From Cytophagaceae bacterium (lineage in GTDB: Bacteria; Bacteroidota; Bacteroidia; Cytophagales; Spirosomataceae): 44,064 nt of DNA. Below, in pieces: positions 24,912 through 33,862 of the stretch. Position 1 is the first letter of the stretch. Each line of letters begins with the position of its first letter. Position numbers and translations under genes: made by a program. The DNA lies in assembly GCA_947450365.1 (NCBI GenBank), contig CANFVE010000022.1, positions 1 through 44,064 on the forward strand. Reading direction: 5' to 3'. Under the pieces are notes generated by a model. The model was not told where the DNA came from. It did no database searches and saw only the letters and a list, made by a program, of their open reading frames with translations.

Positions 24912-26228
24912 TTATCCCTTGTAAAAGATCCATTTACTAAGTTCCTTAAAGCTTACTTTCTTGCCATACATCAGGATTCCCACTCGATAAATTCGGGCTG
25001 AAATCCAACTGCATGCTAGAAATCCAATAACCAAAAGTACCATCGAGCTGAGCAATTCCCACGTAGGAACGCCATACGGTAGGCGAACCATCATGTTAAT
25101 CGGCGAGGTGAAAGGAATCATCGATGCCCAAACAGCTACCGAACTATCTGGATCCTGCATCGTATACTGTGCCATTAAAAAGGAAATAATAATGGGAATC
25201 ATGACGATAAAGGTGAATTGCTGCGCCTCCGTGGAGCTTTCAACCGCACTTCCAATCGCCGCAAATAAGGAACTGTACAACAAATACCCAAAGAAAAAAT
25301 AGAACATAAAACAGCCTATCACTAAGGGGATATTTGTGCTTGCCAGAACCTTGGAAACCTCTTCCATGGGTGAAATATCTGATTTATTCACCTCCCTAAC
25401 GGCTTCTTGAACTTTTTTATCTTGGATGGAACGTATTTCTTTTTTGACTTCTGGTTGATATAAGACACTCGTCACCCGACTCAACCCAATCGTCAAAACG
25501 ATCCACAATAAAAACTGCGTTAGCCCAACTAAGCCCACGCCTAAAATCTTTCCTAACATCAATTGGTACGGCTTCACCGACGAAATAATCACCTCAATTA
25601 TCCGGCTACTTTTCTCCTCAATCACCCCATTCATCACTTGAGAACCATACAACAATAGCGTTACATATAAAATCAAGCCCATCACCCCAGCCAAAATCAT
25701 CGCGCCGCCCGAACTAGAACTCGTCTCCCTTCCTTGATCTGAAACCGTTATCGTCTCCCCCGAAATATCCACCTGCGTATCTTCATATACCTTCTCCGAT
25801 ATTCCCGCTTTATGCATCAATACAGCCCGAATTTTATTTTGTACAATCCGCTCAATGGATGATTTCAACGGCAAGCTGACATTCTTTTCCGAAAAAATCT
25901 GAACGGCCCTAGGATCCTCTAAAATAGTATTTTTGACCACCACGAGAGCCGAAAATCCTTGTTTGGCAAAGGTCTTTTTAAAGGCCTCGACATCCCCTGA
26001 AATCAACTCGTATTGAATTTCTCGACCCGTAAAATCCTTCGCTTCCAAAATCCCACTTTGATCCAATACCTCCACCCGCTTCACTTCCTTGTCGCGCAAG
26101 GCCAACCAAATCGGAATCGCATAAATCGCCGTAATCAATAAGGGCGCCAATAATGACGCAATCCAAAAGGATTTTTTCTGCACTCGGGTTACATATTCAC
26201 GCTGAATAATTAATAAAATCTTGTTCAT
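24912..26228 (-). CDS. ABC-2 type transporter permease (NatB-like)
   Basis: The protein has 438 residues. One membrane helix near residues 20-40 is followed by a large extracytoplasmic domain (about 45-170) and then five or so helices from about 175 to 425, e.g. GGAMILAGVMGLILYVTLLLYGS and FMFYFFFGYLLYSSLF. The segment VIEEKSSRIIEVIISSVKPYQLMLGKILG is the ABC-2 permease coupling-helix region. It lies six bases after the ATPase gene and forms one exporter with it. NatAB-type systems export sodium or other substrates, but the substrate here cannot be read. Confidence 0.92.
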   Translation of the reverse strand: MNKILLIIQREYVTRVQKKSFWIASLLAPLLITAIYAIPIWLALRDKEVKRVEVLDQSGILEAKDFTGREIQYELISGDVEAFKKTFAKQGFSALVVVKNTILEDPRAVQIFSEKNVSLPLKSSIERIVQNKIRAVLMHKAGISEKVYEDTQVDISGETITVSDQGRETSSSSGGAMILAGVMGLILYVTLLLYGSQVMNGVIEEKSSRIIEVIISSVKPYQLMLGKILGVGLVGLTQFLLWIVLTIGLSRVTSVLYQPEVKKEIRSIQDKKVQEAVREVNKSDISPMEEVSKVLASTNIPLVIGCFMFYFFFGYLLYSSLFAAIGSAVESSTEAQQFTFIVMIPIIISFLMAQYTMQDPDSSVAVWASMIPFTSPINMMVRLPYGVPTWELLSSMVLLVIGFLACSWISARIYRVGILMYGKKVSFKELSKWIFYKG

Positions 26229-26234
26229 ATTAGG

Positions 26235-27140
26235 CTATTTAGAAGATGATACAACTTCAATGAAAATATCATTAAACGACGGAATAATTTCTTGGAATGC
26301 ATATACGTCGACATGGCGAATCAACTCGCCCAAAGCAGCATTAATCCCCACATCTACATGTAATTTAATGCGCGCCTTCCGTCGACCATCCTGGGAATCC
26401 TCGATGCCCATCACGTCAAATAAGGGGTTTTCCAAAGGCAATTCGCCACTAAAAATCAATTCAAATTCATTCTTTTTAAATCGATTTTGCACCTCCTTTT
26501 TATTCCCAGTCAAGACCACATTCGCATGATTTATCAAGGCGATCCCATCGCATAATTCCTCCACCGATTCCATCCGATGAGTCGAAAACAAAATAGTCGT
26601 CCCTCGATCCCGAATGGCCAGAATTTCATCCTTCAGCATATTCGCATTAATCGGATCAAAGCCCGAAAATGGCTCATCTAAAATCAATAATTTAGGCTCA
26701 TGCACCACGGTCGCAATAAACTGCGTTTTTTGCTGCATACCCTTCGATAAATCATCCACCGGCTTGTTCCACCAATCCTTAATATCCAAGCGAATAAACC
26801 AATCTTTGAGTTTTGCCTGAGCTTCAGGGCGAGACATGCCCTTTAATTGGGCTAAATACATCAACTGCTCCCCCACCTTCATCTTCTTATATAAACCTCG
26901 TTCCTCGGGCAAATAACCAATCTCATTTACATGTCGCTCAGACAATGGCTCCCCATCAAAAATCACGCGCCCTGAATCTGGCGCCGTTATTTGGGTAATG
27001 ATTCGAATCAAAGACGTTTTACCCGCACCATTAGGACCCAATAAACCAAAAATATGGCCTTGAGGAACTTCCAAACTCACATGATCGAGGGCAACATGTT
27101 CCGAATACGTTTTTACTACATCTTGTATAGATAATATCAT
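26235..27140 (-). CDS. ABC transporter ATP-binding subunit (NatA-like)
   Basis: The protein has 301 residues. Walker A GPNGAGKTS, the signature LSKGMQQK, Walker B LLILDEP and the switch histidine in LFSTHRMESVE are all present. The C-terminal extension of about 80 residues fits the DUF4162-type tail of ABC-2 exporters. It is the first gene of the pair with the permease and is separated from the upstream histone-like gene by a terminator hairpin. Confidence 0.95.
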   Translation of the reverse strand: MILSIQDVVKTYSEHVALDHVSLEVPQGHIFGLLGPNGAGKTSLIRIITQITAPDSGRVIFDGEPLSERHVNEIGYLPEERGLYKKMKVGEQLMYLAQLKGMSRPEAQAKLKDWFIRLDIKDWWNKPVDDLSKGMQQKTQFIATVVHEPKLLILDEPFSGFDPINANMLKDEILAIRDRGTTILFSTHRMESVEELCDGIALINHANVVLTGNKKEVQNRFKKNEFELIFSGELPLENPLFDVMGIEDSQDGRRKARIKLHVDVGINAALGELIRHVDVYAFQEIIPSFNDIFIEVVSSSK

Positions 27141-27170
27141 GATTCCAAATTTTCAAAATCGAAACTAAAC

Positions 27171-27210
27171 GAAAAATGCGTTCAACCAATCGATAATTGG
27201 ATGAACGCAT
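27171..27210 (-). terminator. Terminator of the histone-like gene
   Basis: A near-perfect hairpin: 9-bp arms ATGCGTTCA/TGAACGCAT (27176-27184/27202-27210) and inner arms CCAAT/ATTGG (27186-27190/27196-27200). On the minus strand it is followed by TTTTTC. Confidence 0.8.
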
Positions 27211-27231
27211 CAAATCAAATGATAAACGAAT

Positions 27232-27681
27232 TTATTTTTTCGCGTTTGGGGTTCTACCGCGTCTTTTAACCGCTGGTTTAGCTGCTGAAGAAGTCGCTTT
27301 TTTAGCCGGTGCTTTTGCAGTAGGTTTTGCCACTGACTTAGCAGTTTTGGTAACTGACTTAGCCGGTTTTGACACCTCCTTATTTTCTTTCGCCAACAGC
27401 AAAGCTAATTGTTTAGATTCCACCTGTTTTTTGGCTAATTTCGCATTCTTCTTAGCCTCTTTTTCTGAGCTTTTCTTGGCTACTTTCGCTTGCTTTGCCT
27501 TTTCTTTTGCCGCAACTTCAGCCTGCTCTTCAAGCAATTTATGGTATTTTTTAGCAATCTCCGCTAATGCCTTATGGCTAGCATGTACCATTTTTTTTGC
27601 ATTTTTTTCGTTCAATCCTTTTAATTTAGGCAGAACGACCGTTGACAAGACATCAACTAACAATTTTTTAGCTTCACTCAT
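27232..27681 (-). CDS. Lysine/alanine-rich histone H1-like protein
   Basis: The protein has 149 residues. The first 90 or so (MSEAKKLLVDVLSTVVLPKL...) look helical and charged, with many KxxAKK repeats that could form a coiled coil. From about residue 100 the sequence is low complexity with Ala, Lys, Pro, Thr and Ser (AKPTAKAPAKKA) and ends RRGRTPNAKK. This composition resembles eukaryotic H1 tails and bacterial H1-like (Hc1/BpH1-type) nucleoid proteins. Nucleoid binding is inferred from composition only. The gene is isolated, with its own terminator downstream. Confidence 0.65.
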   Translation of the reverse strand: MSEAKKLLVDVLSTVVLPKLKGLNEKNAKKMVHASHKALAEIAKKYHKLLEEQAEVAAKEKAKQAKVAKKSSEKEAKKNAKLAKKQVESKQLALLLAKENKEVSKPAKSVTKTAKSVAKPTAKAPAKKATSSAAKPAVKRRGRTPNAKK

Positions 27682-27741
27682 AGTGTTTTAATTTGTAATT
27701 GATTCACAATCTATGTAAAGATTTCATTAAATAAAATTTTA

Positions 27742-27782
27742 TTGTGTTAACATTTCAGCCATCACGTCAAAATTTAACACAA
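27742..27782. repeat. Inverted repeat downstream of the SpoU methyltransferase gene
   Basis: TTGTGTTAA at 27742-27750 and TTAACACAA at 27774-27782 form a 9-bp inverted repeat around 23 bases. It lies in the 105-base gap before the histone-like gene and could be a weak terminator, an operator or a processing site. It is too A/T-rich to be certain. Confidence 0.4.
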
Positions 27783-27786
27783 CATC

Positions 27787-28323
27787 CTATTTTGAAAAAT
27801 ATTTAGAAACAAAATCCCAAGCAATAACCCCCATACATACCGAAACATTTAAGGAATGTTTGGTCCCAAATTGAGGGATTTCAAGCACAATATCTGAGGC
27901 ATTAATCCAATCCTCATTTACCCCAAAAACCTCATTTCCAAACACAAAAGCATATTTTTGATTCTTTTCAGGAATAAAATCAAGCAGTGAAACTGAATTT
28001 TCCACTTGTTCAATTGACACAATCTGATAACCCAATTCTTTTACATGCTTGATGCAAATTGCCGCATCATCAAAATAGCTCCAAGCCACAGATTCATCGG
28101 CGCCAAGAGCTGTTTTTGAAATTTCTCGATGCGGAGGTTGGGCCGTAATACCCGTCAAATAGATATGAGAACAACGAAACGAATCTGCCGTCCGAAACGC
28201 AGATCCGATATTATTCATACTTCGTATATCATCCAAAATAAATACATAGGGGAATTTTTCAATCTCCTTGAACGCATCTACACCGAGCCGATTCAGCTCG
28301 TCCATGGATAATTTTTTATGCAT
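27787..28323 (-). CDS. SpoU/TrmH-family RNA 2'-O-methyltransferase
   Basis: The protein has 178 residues, short but complete for a SPOUT catalytic domain. Motif 1 is RSMNNIGSAFRTAD, motif 2 is FVFGNEVFGV, and motif 3 is IPQFGTKHSLNVSVCMGV, which together form the knotted SAM site. Target RNA is unknown; TrmH-like relatives methylate tRNA G18 or rRNA. The gene starts two bases after the stop of the acyl-ACP desaturase, so the two are probably co-transcribed. Confidence 0.92.
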   Translation of the reverse strand: MHKKLSMDELNRLGVDAFKEIEKFPYVFILDDIRSMNNIGSAFRTADSFRCSHIYLTGITAQPPHREISKTALGADESVAWSYFDDAAICIKHVKELGYQIVSIEQVENSVSLLDFIPEKNQKYAFVFGNEVFGVNEDWINASDIVLEIPQFGTKHSLNVSVCMGVIAWDFVSKYFSK

Positions 28324-28325
28324 GT

Positions 28326-29303
28326 TTACGCAATCCAGGTAAATGGATAAGCCAATTCAGGAATTTTAACTCGATCTGCCAAACGCTCCAACCGAGCCGG
28401 CAAGGCCACCAAATAATCACGTGCTTTCTCTGCAGCATCATTCAAACCGCCAATTTGCTCGATATTCCAGTCCTTTAACAAACCTTGCATAATCGTGATA
28501 TAATCCATCGTCGTGTAAACTCCTATGCGCTGAGCCGCATCTGAAAAATGCTCATAGACTGAACTCTTTTGCCCATTTATCTCCCGTAAAAAGTGCGCAG
28601 GCATGACGATTTTTTTCTTCATCATATCTGAAAAAGCTAACATCATTTCGGATGGATCCATTTGGAATATTTCACTCACAAACGCTTTATAGGCCTTTGC
28701 ATGACGTAATTCATCTGCTGCAATTTGCGCACACATCCGAGACAACAACGAATTTCCATGCTGTTTCGCTAAGGAAGCCGTTCTCCGATGGGACACATTA
28801 GTCGCCGTCTCTTGAAAGGACGTATATATGAAATTTCGATACGGATCTCCGGTGGTACCGATATCAAATCCATCGGCAATTAAATGCTGGGTCGAAACCG
28901 ACACCGCATGCATATCCACTTTGCCCGACAAATACAAATAGGTATTCAATAAATTCCCATGCCGATTCTCTTCCGCGGTCCAATTACGAATCCAATTCAC
29001 CCAGCCATTTTCTTGATCTAAATGATCGACTGTTTCCATGCCCATCAACCAAGACTCGTACGTGGGCAAAGCCTCCTCCGTAATCGTATCTCCTATCAAC
29101 ACCGCCCAATAATCATACGGAAGTTCTTTAGCTGCCTCTTGCAACAATTTCACCTCATCAAAAAACGAATCTTTTGTCGAATCAGGAAGCATATCCGAAG
29201 GCTGCCAATTGCTATCGATGGGATTTAAATATTCCTTCATGAAATAATCCATCTTTCGAGCAAGTTCAGACATTACCTCAAGTCGAGTGGGAGAAATCGT
29301 CAT
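28326..29303 (-). CDS. Acyl-ACP desaturase
   Basis: The protein has 325 residues. It is a soluble diiron desaturase of the plant stearoyl-ACP 9-desaturase type. The metal ligand motifs EENRHG at 111-116 and DELRH at 197-201 are both intact, with SFQETAT between them. It would introduce a double bond into ACP-bound fatty acids to adjust membrane fluidity. The SpoU gene follows immediately. The upstream 60-base gap to the GH32 gene shows no clear promoter. Confidence 0.94.
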   Translation of the reverse strand: MTISPTRLEVMSELARKMDYFMKEYLNPIDSNWQPSDMLPDSTKDSFFDEVKLLQEAAKELPYDYWAVLIGDTITEEALPTYESWLMGMETVDHLDQENGWVNWIRNWTAEENRHGNLLNTYLYLSGKVDMHAVSVSTQHLIADGFDIGTTGDPYRNFIYTSFQETATNVSHRRTASLAKQHGNSLLSRMCAQIAADELRHAKAYKAFVSEIFQMDPSEMMLAFSDMMKKKIVMPAHFLREINGQKSSVYEHFSDAAQRIGVYTTMDYITIMQGLLKDWNIEQIGGLNDAAEKARDYLVALPARLERLADRVKIPELAYPFTWIA

Positions 29304-29363
29304 ATTTTTTTTATTAAGAGAAAATGAAACTTTAAATTAAGAAAATAAACCGAATTAATGGCA

Positions 29364-30860
29364 TTATTTTAGTTTCCACACCTTCATAGTATGGATTTTA
29401 ATCGAACCGGCGATAGAACTAATGGCCAATTTTTCTGCATTGGCATTAGGAAAACGTAAAGCTGACATCGCCACCGTTCCATCTGCCGCGAGTATTTCAA
29501 CAATCGAATGATCCACCAAAATCTGAATTTTACGCGAACGATCTGGAAGCCAATTCGCCTCCATCCTATTGCCAAATCCAGCACCTAACATCTTTCCCGA
29601 TTGGCTTCGATCAAGCCATATTTTAGTTGATTTTGCTGATACCCCCATGACAAATTTGTCAACAGACCCTTCACCCAACAGACTTATCTCAAAATCTCCT
29701 GAGGGCGAGGCACCCAAATCTAGCTCCAATACATACGATTTATTTTCCAATAAAGCCGGTATTGGAAAGGCCCATGAAGAATTCACCTGAATATTCGTCA
29801 ACGTAAGATCTGGTTTTCTGGATACAAAATCAGGCTTGAATACTTGCTTCAATCTTAATCCTGCTTGTGTACGAACTAGGCAAAGGCTTCGCGCCGTTGA
29901 CATTTGCCCCTTCCATGGGAACGTTGGCTGATCTCCTGCGTAGGACCAATTGAGCGCCCATCCTAACCAAAAAACGTCCGAGTTCATCCCATTGTAAAAG
30001 GGAATGGCTGCATAAAAATCTTTGCCATGGTCTACATACATTACTTGCTCTTTCGGATTTTCATTGACGAATTGCTTCCCGTCAAACGTACCCACAAAAT
30101 ACTGCATTCCTACATTCCCTGGATAAGATCCTTGAGAAGAAACAAATAACACCCATTTGGTTTCTTTGCTGCCTTCTATTGGCAATTCGACCAAAGACGG
30201 ACATTCCCAAATCATCCCATAATCCCCCTGGCGGGCAAACTGACTTAAAATTTCCCAATGAATTAAATCCTTGGAACCATACAACTGAATGGCAAATTCA
30301 TGAGGTTTGACCACACTCATGATAAATTGTTGACTCGCCTCATGCCATATAATATTAGGATCCCTAAAATCCTTCATATTGATATTTATAATGGGATTTT
30401 GGGCATATTTAGTCCAAGTTAACCCATCGTCATTCGAATAGGCCAGATGCTGCTCTTGTCGTGTATTCGGAAAATCAGCTGTATAAATCGCGATTAACAA
30501 ATCCTTTTTAGCGTCGCCTAAACCCGACACGTGCGACTTATCCCAGACCACACAACCTGAAAAAATATAGGCTGAATCATTGGGAATGGCGACAGGTAAT
30601 TCGGTCCAATGCATCAGATCCTTGCTTTTAGCATGGCCCCAACTCATGTTCCCCCATTCATTGCCCTTGGGGTTATGCTGAAAAAACAAATGGTATTCTC
30701 CTTTGTAAAATAAGAGCCCATTGGGATCATTGGTCCAATTTTTCTTAGGCGAAAAATGAATCGCAGGCCGCCAAGATTCTGTTGGAACCTGTGCCAAAAT
30801 GGACGTTCCAAGGAAAAAACTAAGCCCGAGGAAAATGCAAAAACTCCATGCGTTTTTCAT
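29364..30860 (-). CDS. Secreted GH32 beta-fructosidase (levanase/invertase-like)
   Basis: The protein has 498 residues from the ATG at 30860; a TTG one codon earlier is less likely. A signal peptide (CIFLGLSFFLGTSILAQ) is followed by the five-bladed propeller starting at WRPAIHFSPKKNWTNDPNG, with nucleophile Asp45. RDP at 166-168 carries the transition-state stabiliser and EC at 219-220 the acid/base Glu. A beta-sandwich C-terminal domain follows. It probably releases fructose from levan, inulin or sucrose-type sugars in the periplasm or outside; no SusCD partner is nearby. Its first 41 bases overlap the end of the LpxH-like gene. Confidence 0.95.
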   Translation of the reverse strand: MKNAWSFCIFLGLSFFLGTSILAQVPTESWRPAIHFSPKKNWTNDPNGLLFYKGEYHLFFQHNPKGNEWGNMSWGHAKSKDLMHWTELPVAIPNDSAYIFSGCVVWDKSHVSGLGDAKKDLLIAIYTADFPNTRQEQHLAYSNDDGLTWTKYAQNPIININMKDFRDPNIIWHEASQQFIMSVVKPHEFAIQLYGSKDLIHWEILSQFARQGDYGMIWECPSLVELPIEGSKETKWVLFVSSQGSYPGNVGMQYFVGTFDGKQFVNENPKEQVMYVDHGKDFYAAIPFYNGMNSDVFWLGWALNWSYAGDQPTFPWKGQMSTARSLCLVRTQAGLRLKQVFKPDFVSRKPDLTLTNIQVNSSWAFPIPALLENKSYVLELDLGASPSGDFEISLLGEGSVDKFVMGVSAKSTKIWLDRSQSGKMLGAGFGNRMEANWLPDRSRKIQILVDHSIVEILAADGTVAMSALRFPNANAEKLAISSIAGSIKIHTMKVWKLK

Positions 30861-31632
30861 CAATTGTCAAATAATAAGCGTTTTTAAAATGCGGACTAAA
30901 CCAATCCCCTAAATTGTAATAAGCCGAGTGCCCATCGAGAGCAAATTCAATCGGATGATGGCGATGACCAAAAACATAGGCGTCACATGCTTTCCCTAGT
31001 TGATAATCCACCTGAAACTGTTCCCGCACATAGGCCAAAATAAAGTCAGTCTCAGGGTTAAAAGGTACCTCGCCGGCATTTATCGTATGGGATTTACGGG
31101 TATTCGACCAAAAATGCGCGAGGCCTATACCCAAATCAGGATGCAGAATTTTAAATAAGAATTTTGCGATGGCATTCGTGAAAATGCGTTTCAGCAATTT
31201 ATACCCATAATCGCCAGGACCTAATCCGTCCCCATGACCCATGAATATTTGATAGGTTTTTTCTCCTGTCGAGATTTGAAATCTTGTCGGCTCCCGATAG
31301 ATTTGGGCCGAGATTTCATGCTCAAAATAATCCGCCATCCACAAATCATGATTTCCCACAAATAGATGCATGCGAATCCCTTGGTCCGCTAAATGGGCTA
31401 ATCGCCCTATAAATCGAACAAAGCCTTTAGGAACTACCTCCTTATATTCAAACCAAAAATCAAACAGATCACCCAATAAAAAAAGATCAGAACCGTCGTG
31501 TTCGACTAATTCCAGCCAGGCCAACAAATGAGATTCCCGTTCACGAGATTCCGAATGCCCCGGAAAGCCCAAGTGAAAGTCGGAGGCAAAATAAGCCTTT
31601 TTACCCTGTGGAATTTGTATTTGCTTCATCAT
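30820..31632 (-). CDS. lpxH: UDP-2,3-diacylglucosamine diphosphatase-like metallophosphatase
   Basis: The protein has about 270 residues. It makes lipid X in lipid A synthesis at the membrane face. Calcineurin-type metal motifs are present: DFHLG near the N-terminus, GDLFDFWFE, GNHDLW, GHGDGLG and GHRHHP. I place the start at the tandem ATGs at 31632/31629: a GTG at 31656 would translate across the ftsH terminator hairpin, and the family begins near KQIQIPQGKKAYFASDFH. Family members in Bacteroidota are often longer than E. coli LpxH (240 residues), as here. The end overlaps the GH32 gene. Confidence 0.85.
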   Translation of the reverse strand: MMKQIQIPQGKKAYFASDFHLGFPGHSESRERESHLLAWLELVEHDGSDLFLLGDLFDFWFEYKEVVPKGFVRFIGRLAHLADQGIRMHLFVGNHDLWMADYFEHEISAQIYREPTRFQISTGEKTYQIFMGHGDGLGPGDYGYKLLKRIFTNAIAKFLFKILHPDLGIGLAHFWSNTRKSHTINAGEVPFNPETDFILAYVREQFQVDYQLGKACDAYVFGHRHHPIEFALDGHSAYYNLGDWFSPHFKNAYYLTIDEKRMEFLHFPRA

Positions 31633-31633
31633 C

Positions 31634-31658
31634 AAAAAAAAGGGTGGAAATACCACCC
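31634..31658 (-). terminator. ftsH terminator directly before lpxH
   Basis: On the minus strand GGGTGG/CCACCC (31658-31653/31647-31642) with a 5-base loop is followed by eight Ts (31641-31634). The ATG of the lpxH-like gene comes one base after the T run, leaving no room for a normal leader. Confidence 0.75.
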
Positions 31659-31663
31659 TCTAG

Positions 31664-33787
31664 TTATTCTTTTGGCTTAGGGGCTCGTTTCCGAACCGGC
31701 TTTTTTGCCTCGGCTACATCTTCATTAGACTTGGCCTTGGCTGCAGGTTTGCGAGGTACTTTAATCTTTTCGCTCTCTGCTAAATCACGTTCATCCTTAG
31801 CATCTTTCCGTTTCTTTTCTGTTTCACCTTTGATGAATTCTTGATAGGAAGTCAATTGCTCGAAAGGTCGAGGCCCAACTAATTCCTCCAAATCACTTTG
31901 AAACAGAACTTCTTTTTTCAATAATTGCTCGGCTAAAATCGTCAATTTATCTTTTTTATCCTTCAATAATTTCTTCGTACGCAGATAGGCCTCAGCAATT
32001 ATCTTTCGAACTTCTTCATCGATTTCACGCGCCGTTTGCTCAGAATAAGGTTTATTAAATTGGTATTCCGAACCCTTTGAATCGTAATACGATATATTAC
32101 CTAATTTATCATTCATCCCGTAGACCGTCACCATGGAATAGGCCAATTTGGTGATGCGTTCCAAGTCATTTTGCGCGCCAGTAGAAATTTTACCAAACAT
32201 GATTTCCTCTGCGGCACGACCTCCCAAGGTCACACACATTTCATCCATTAATTGTTCCGTACGGTACAAAAACTGCTCTTTCGGTAAATATTGCGCATAG
32301 CCTAAGGCCGCTACGCCACGTGGCACAATCGACACCTTCACCAATGGATTTGCATGCTCCAAGAACCAGCCCGCAATCGCATGACCCGCCTCATGATAGG
32401 CCACAATTTTCTTTTCTAATGGCGAAATCAATTTGTTTTTCTTCTCCAAACCACCAATCACTCGGTCCATCGCCTCCTGGAAATCATCCATGTCCACCGC
32501 CGACTTATTTCGACGCGCTGCGATCAATGCCGCTTCATTACACACATTGGCAATTTCAGCCCCGGCAAAACCTGGCGTTTGCGCCGATAATTCTTTGGGA
32601 TCTACATCTTGCGCTAATTTCAAGGGCTTTAAGTGAACCTTAAAAATCGCTTCCCGACCAATAATATCGGGTTTATCAATCGAAATCGTCCGATCAAATC
32701 GACCTGGACGCAACAAAGCCGGATCCAATACATCTGGACGGTTTGTGGCAGCCATAATGATAATCCCTGAATCCGTTGCGAATCCATCCATCTCAACCAA
32801 TAAACTGTTCAACGTATTCTCCCGCTCATCATTCGATCCTGGCATTTGGCCTCGACCCCTCGAACGTCCTACCGCATCAATCTCATCAATAAAGATAATG
32901 CAAGGTGCTTTTTCCTTCGCCTGCTTAAACAAATCCCGCACACGAGCAGCACCTACCCCGACAAACATTTCCACGAAATCAGACCCTGACAAGGAGAAAA
33001 ATGGAACTCCCGCCTCTCCCGCTACAGCCTTCGCTAATAAAGTTTTACCCGTTCCCGGAGGACCTACGAGTAAAGCCCCTTTCGGAATTTTACCTCCTAA
33101 ATCAGTGAATTTTTTCGGAAATTTTAAAAACTCCACAATCTCCTGAATTTCTTCTTTCGCCTCATCCAAACCTGCCACGTCATTAAATGTCGTTTTAACT
33201 TTAGATTCCCCTTCGGTTAACGTAGCACGACTCCGGCCGATGTTGAAGATTTGCCCCCCAGCACCACCACCGCCACCCATGCGGAAAAACAAGAAATAAA
33301 AACTTAAGCCCATCAAAATGAAGAAACCCCAGGTACCCAACCAATCCAATGGTCCAGTACGCGTTTCTGGCGTCGCAAAAATCCGCTCATTGCGCGGAAA
33401 ATCCTTTTGCCGATCTTCTAAAAAATGCTCAAAACCTTCTTTAGAAATAATCGGAAACTCGAAATGTGGGCCCTGTTTTACAGTCACTAAGGACTGTGGA
33501 GACGTTTTGAAATATTTGTTAACGAAGGTTGATTTTAAACTTACTTCCACCAATCGATCATTCACAATCGTCACAGATTCCACCTCTTTTTGAAGGATCA
33601 TCGACTCAAATTGCTTCTGCGTGATTTCTTGCAAAGTACGTTCTTTCGTAAAGAAAAACATACTAATCATGGCAATGGCGAGGCCGATTACCATCCAACT
33701 TTGCATGCCGCCTACTGGTTTTTTAGGTAAGCGAGGAGGTAATCCTGATCGTTTACTATTTTTAAAATTACTTCCTTGTTTTGCCAT
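31664..33787 (-). CDS. ftsH: ATP-dependent zinc metalloprotease FtsH
   Basis: The protein has 707 residues. It is a membrane-bound AAA protease that degrades membrane and short-lived cytoplasmic proteins. Two membrane helices lie near 31-46 and 153-170, with the periplasmic domain between. Walker A GPPGTGKT is at 242-249 and Walker B IIFIDEID at 297-304. The zinc site HEAGH is at 465-469. After about residue 640 comes a lysine- and glutamate-rich tail of 60 residues ending RKRAPKPKE. It is preceded by rsfS on the same strand and has its own terminator. Confidence 0.97.
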   Translation of the reverse strand: MAKQGSNFKNSKRSGLPPRLPKKPVGGMQSWMVIGLAIAMISMFFFTKERTLQEITQKQFESMILQKEVESVTIVNDRLVEVSLKSTFVNKYFKTSPQSLVTVKQGPHFEFPIISKEGFEHFLEDRQKDFPRNERIFATPETRTGPLDWLGTWGFFILMGLSFYFLFFRMGGGGGAGGQIFNIGRSRATLTEGESKVKTTFNDVAGLDEAKEEIQEIVEFLKFPKKFTDLGGKIPKGALLVGPPGTGKTLLAKAVAGEAGVPFFSLSGSDFVEMFVGVGAARVRDLFKQAKEKAPCIIFIDEIDAVGRSRGRGQMPGSNDERENTLNSLLVEMDGFATDSGIIIMAATNRPDVLDPALLRPGRFDRTISIDKPDIIGREAIFKVHLKPLKLAQDVDPKELSAQTPGFAGAEIANVCNEAALIAARRNKSAVDMDDFQEAMDRVIGGLEKKNKLISPLEKKIVAYHEAGHAIAGWFLEHANPLVKVSIVPRGVAALGYAQYLPKEQFLYRTEQLMDEMCVTLGGRAAEEIMFGKISTGAQNDLERITKLAYSMVTVYGMNDKLGNISYYDSKGSEYQFNKPYSEQTAREIDEEVRKIIAEAYLRTKKLLKDKKDKLTILAEQLLKKEVLFQSDLEELVGPRPFEQLTSYQEFIKGETEKKRKDAKDERDLAESEKIKVPRKPAAKAKSNEDVAEAKKPVRKRAPKPKE

Positions 33788-33862
33788 GTTGCTTATTCGT
33801 AGTTGGAATTAAAAACTTTAATTCCATTTAAATAGTTCGCTTTCAAAAAAATAAAGATTGAA

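Noticed and set aside
27197..27691. A hydrophobic open frame antisense to the histone-like gene
   Set aside because: Its Phe/Ala-rich pattern is the mirror of Lys/Ala-rich codons on the other strand. The minus-strand gene has a terminator and a plausible start.
31629..31656. GTG start for the LpxH-like gene at 31656
   Set aside because: It would translate the ftsH terminator hairpin; the ATGs at 31632/31629 fit the family start.
32745..33146. An open frame antisense to ftsH
   Set aside because: It overlies the invariant AAA domain of ftsH and has no domain of its own.
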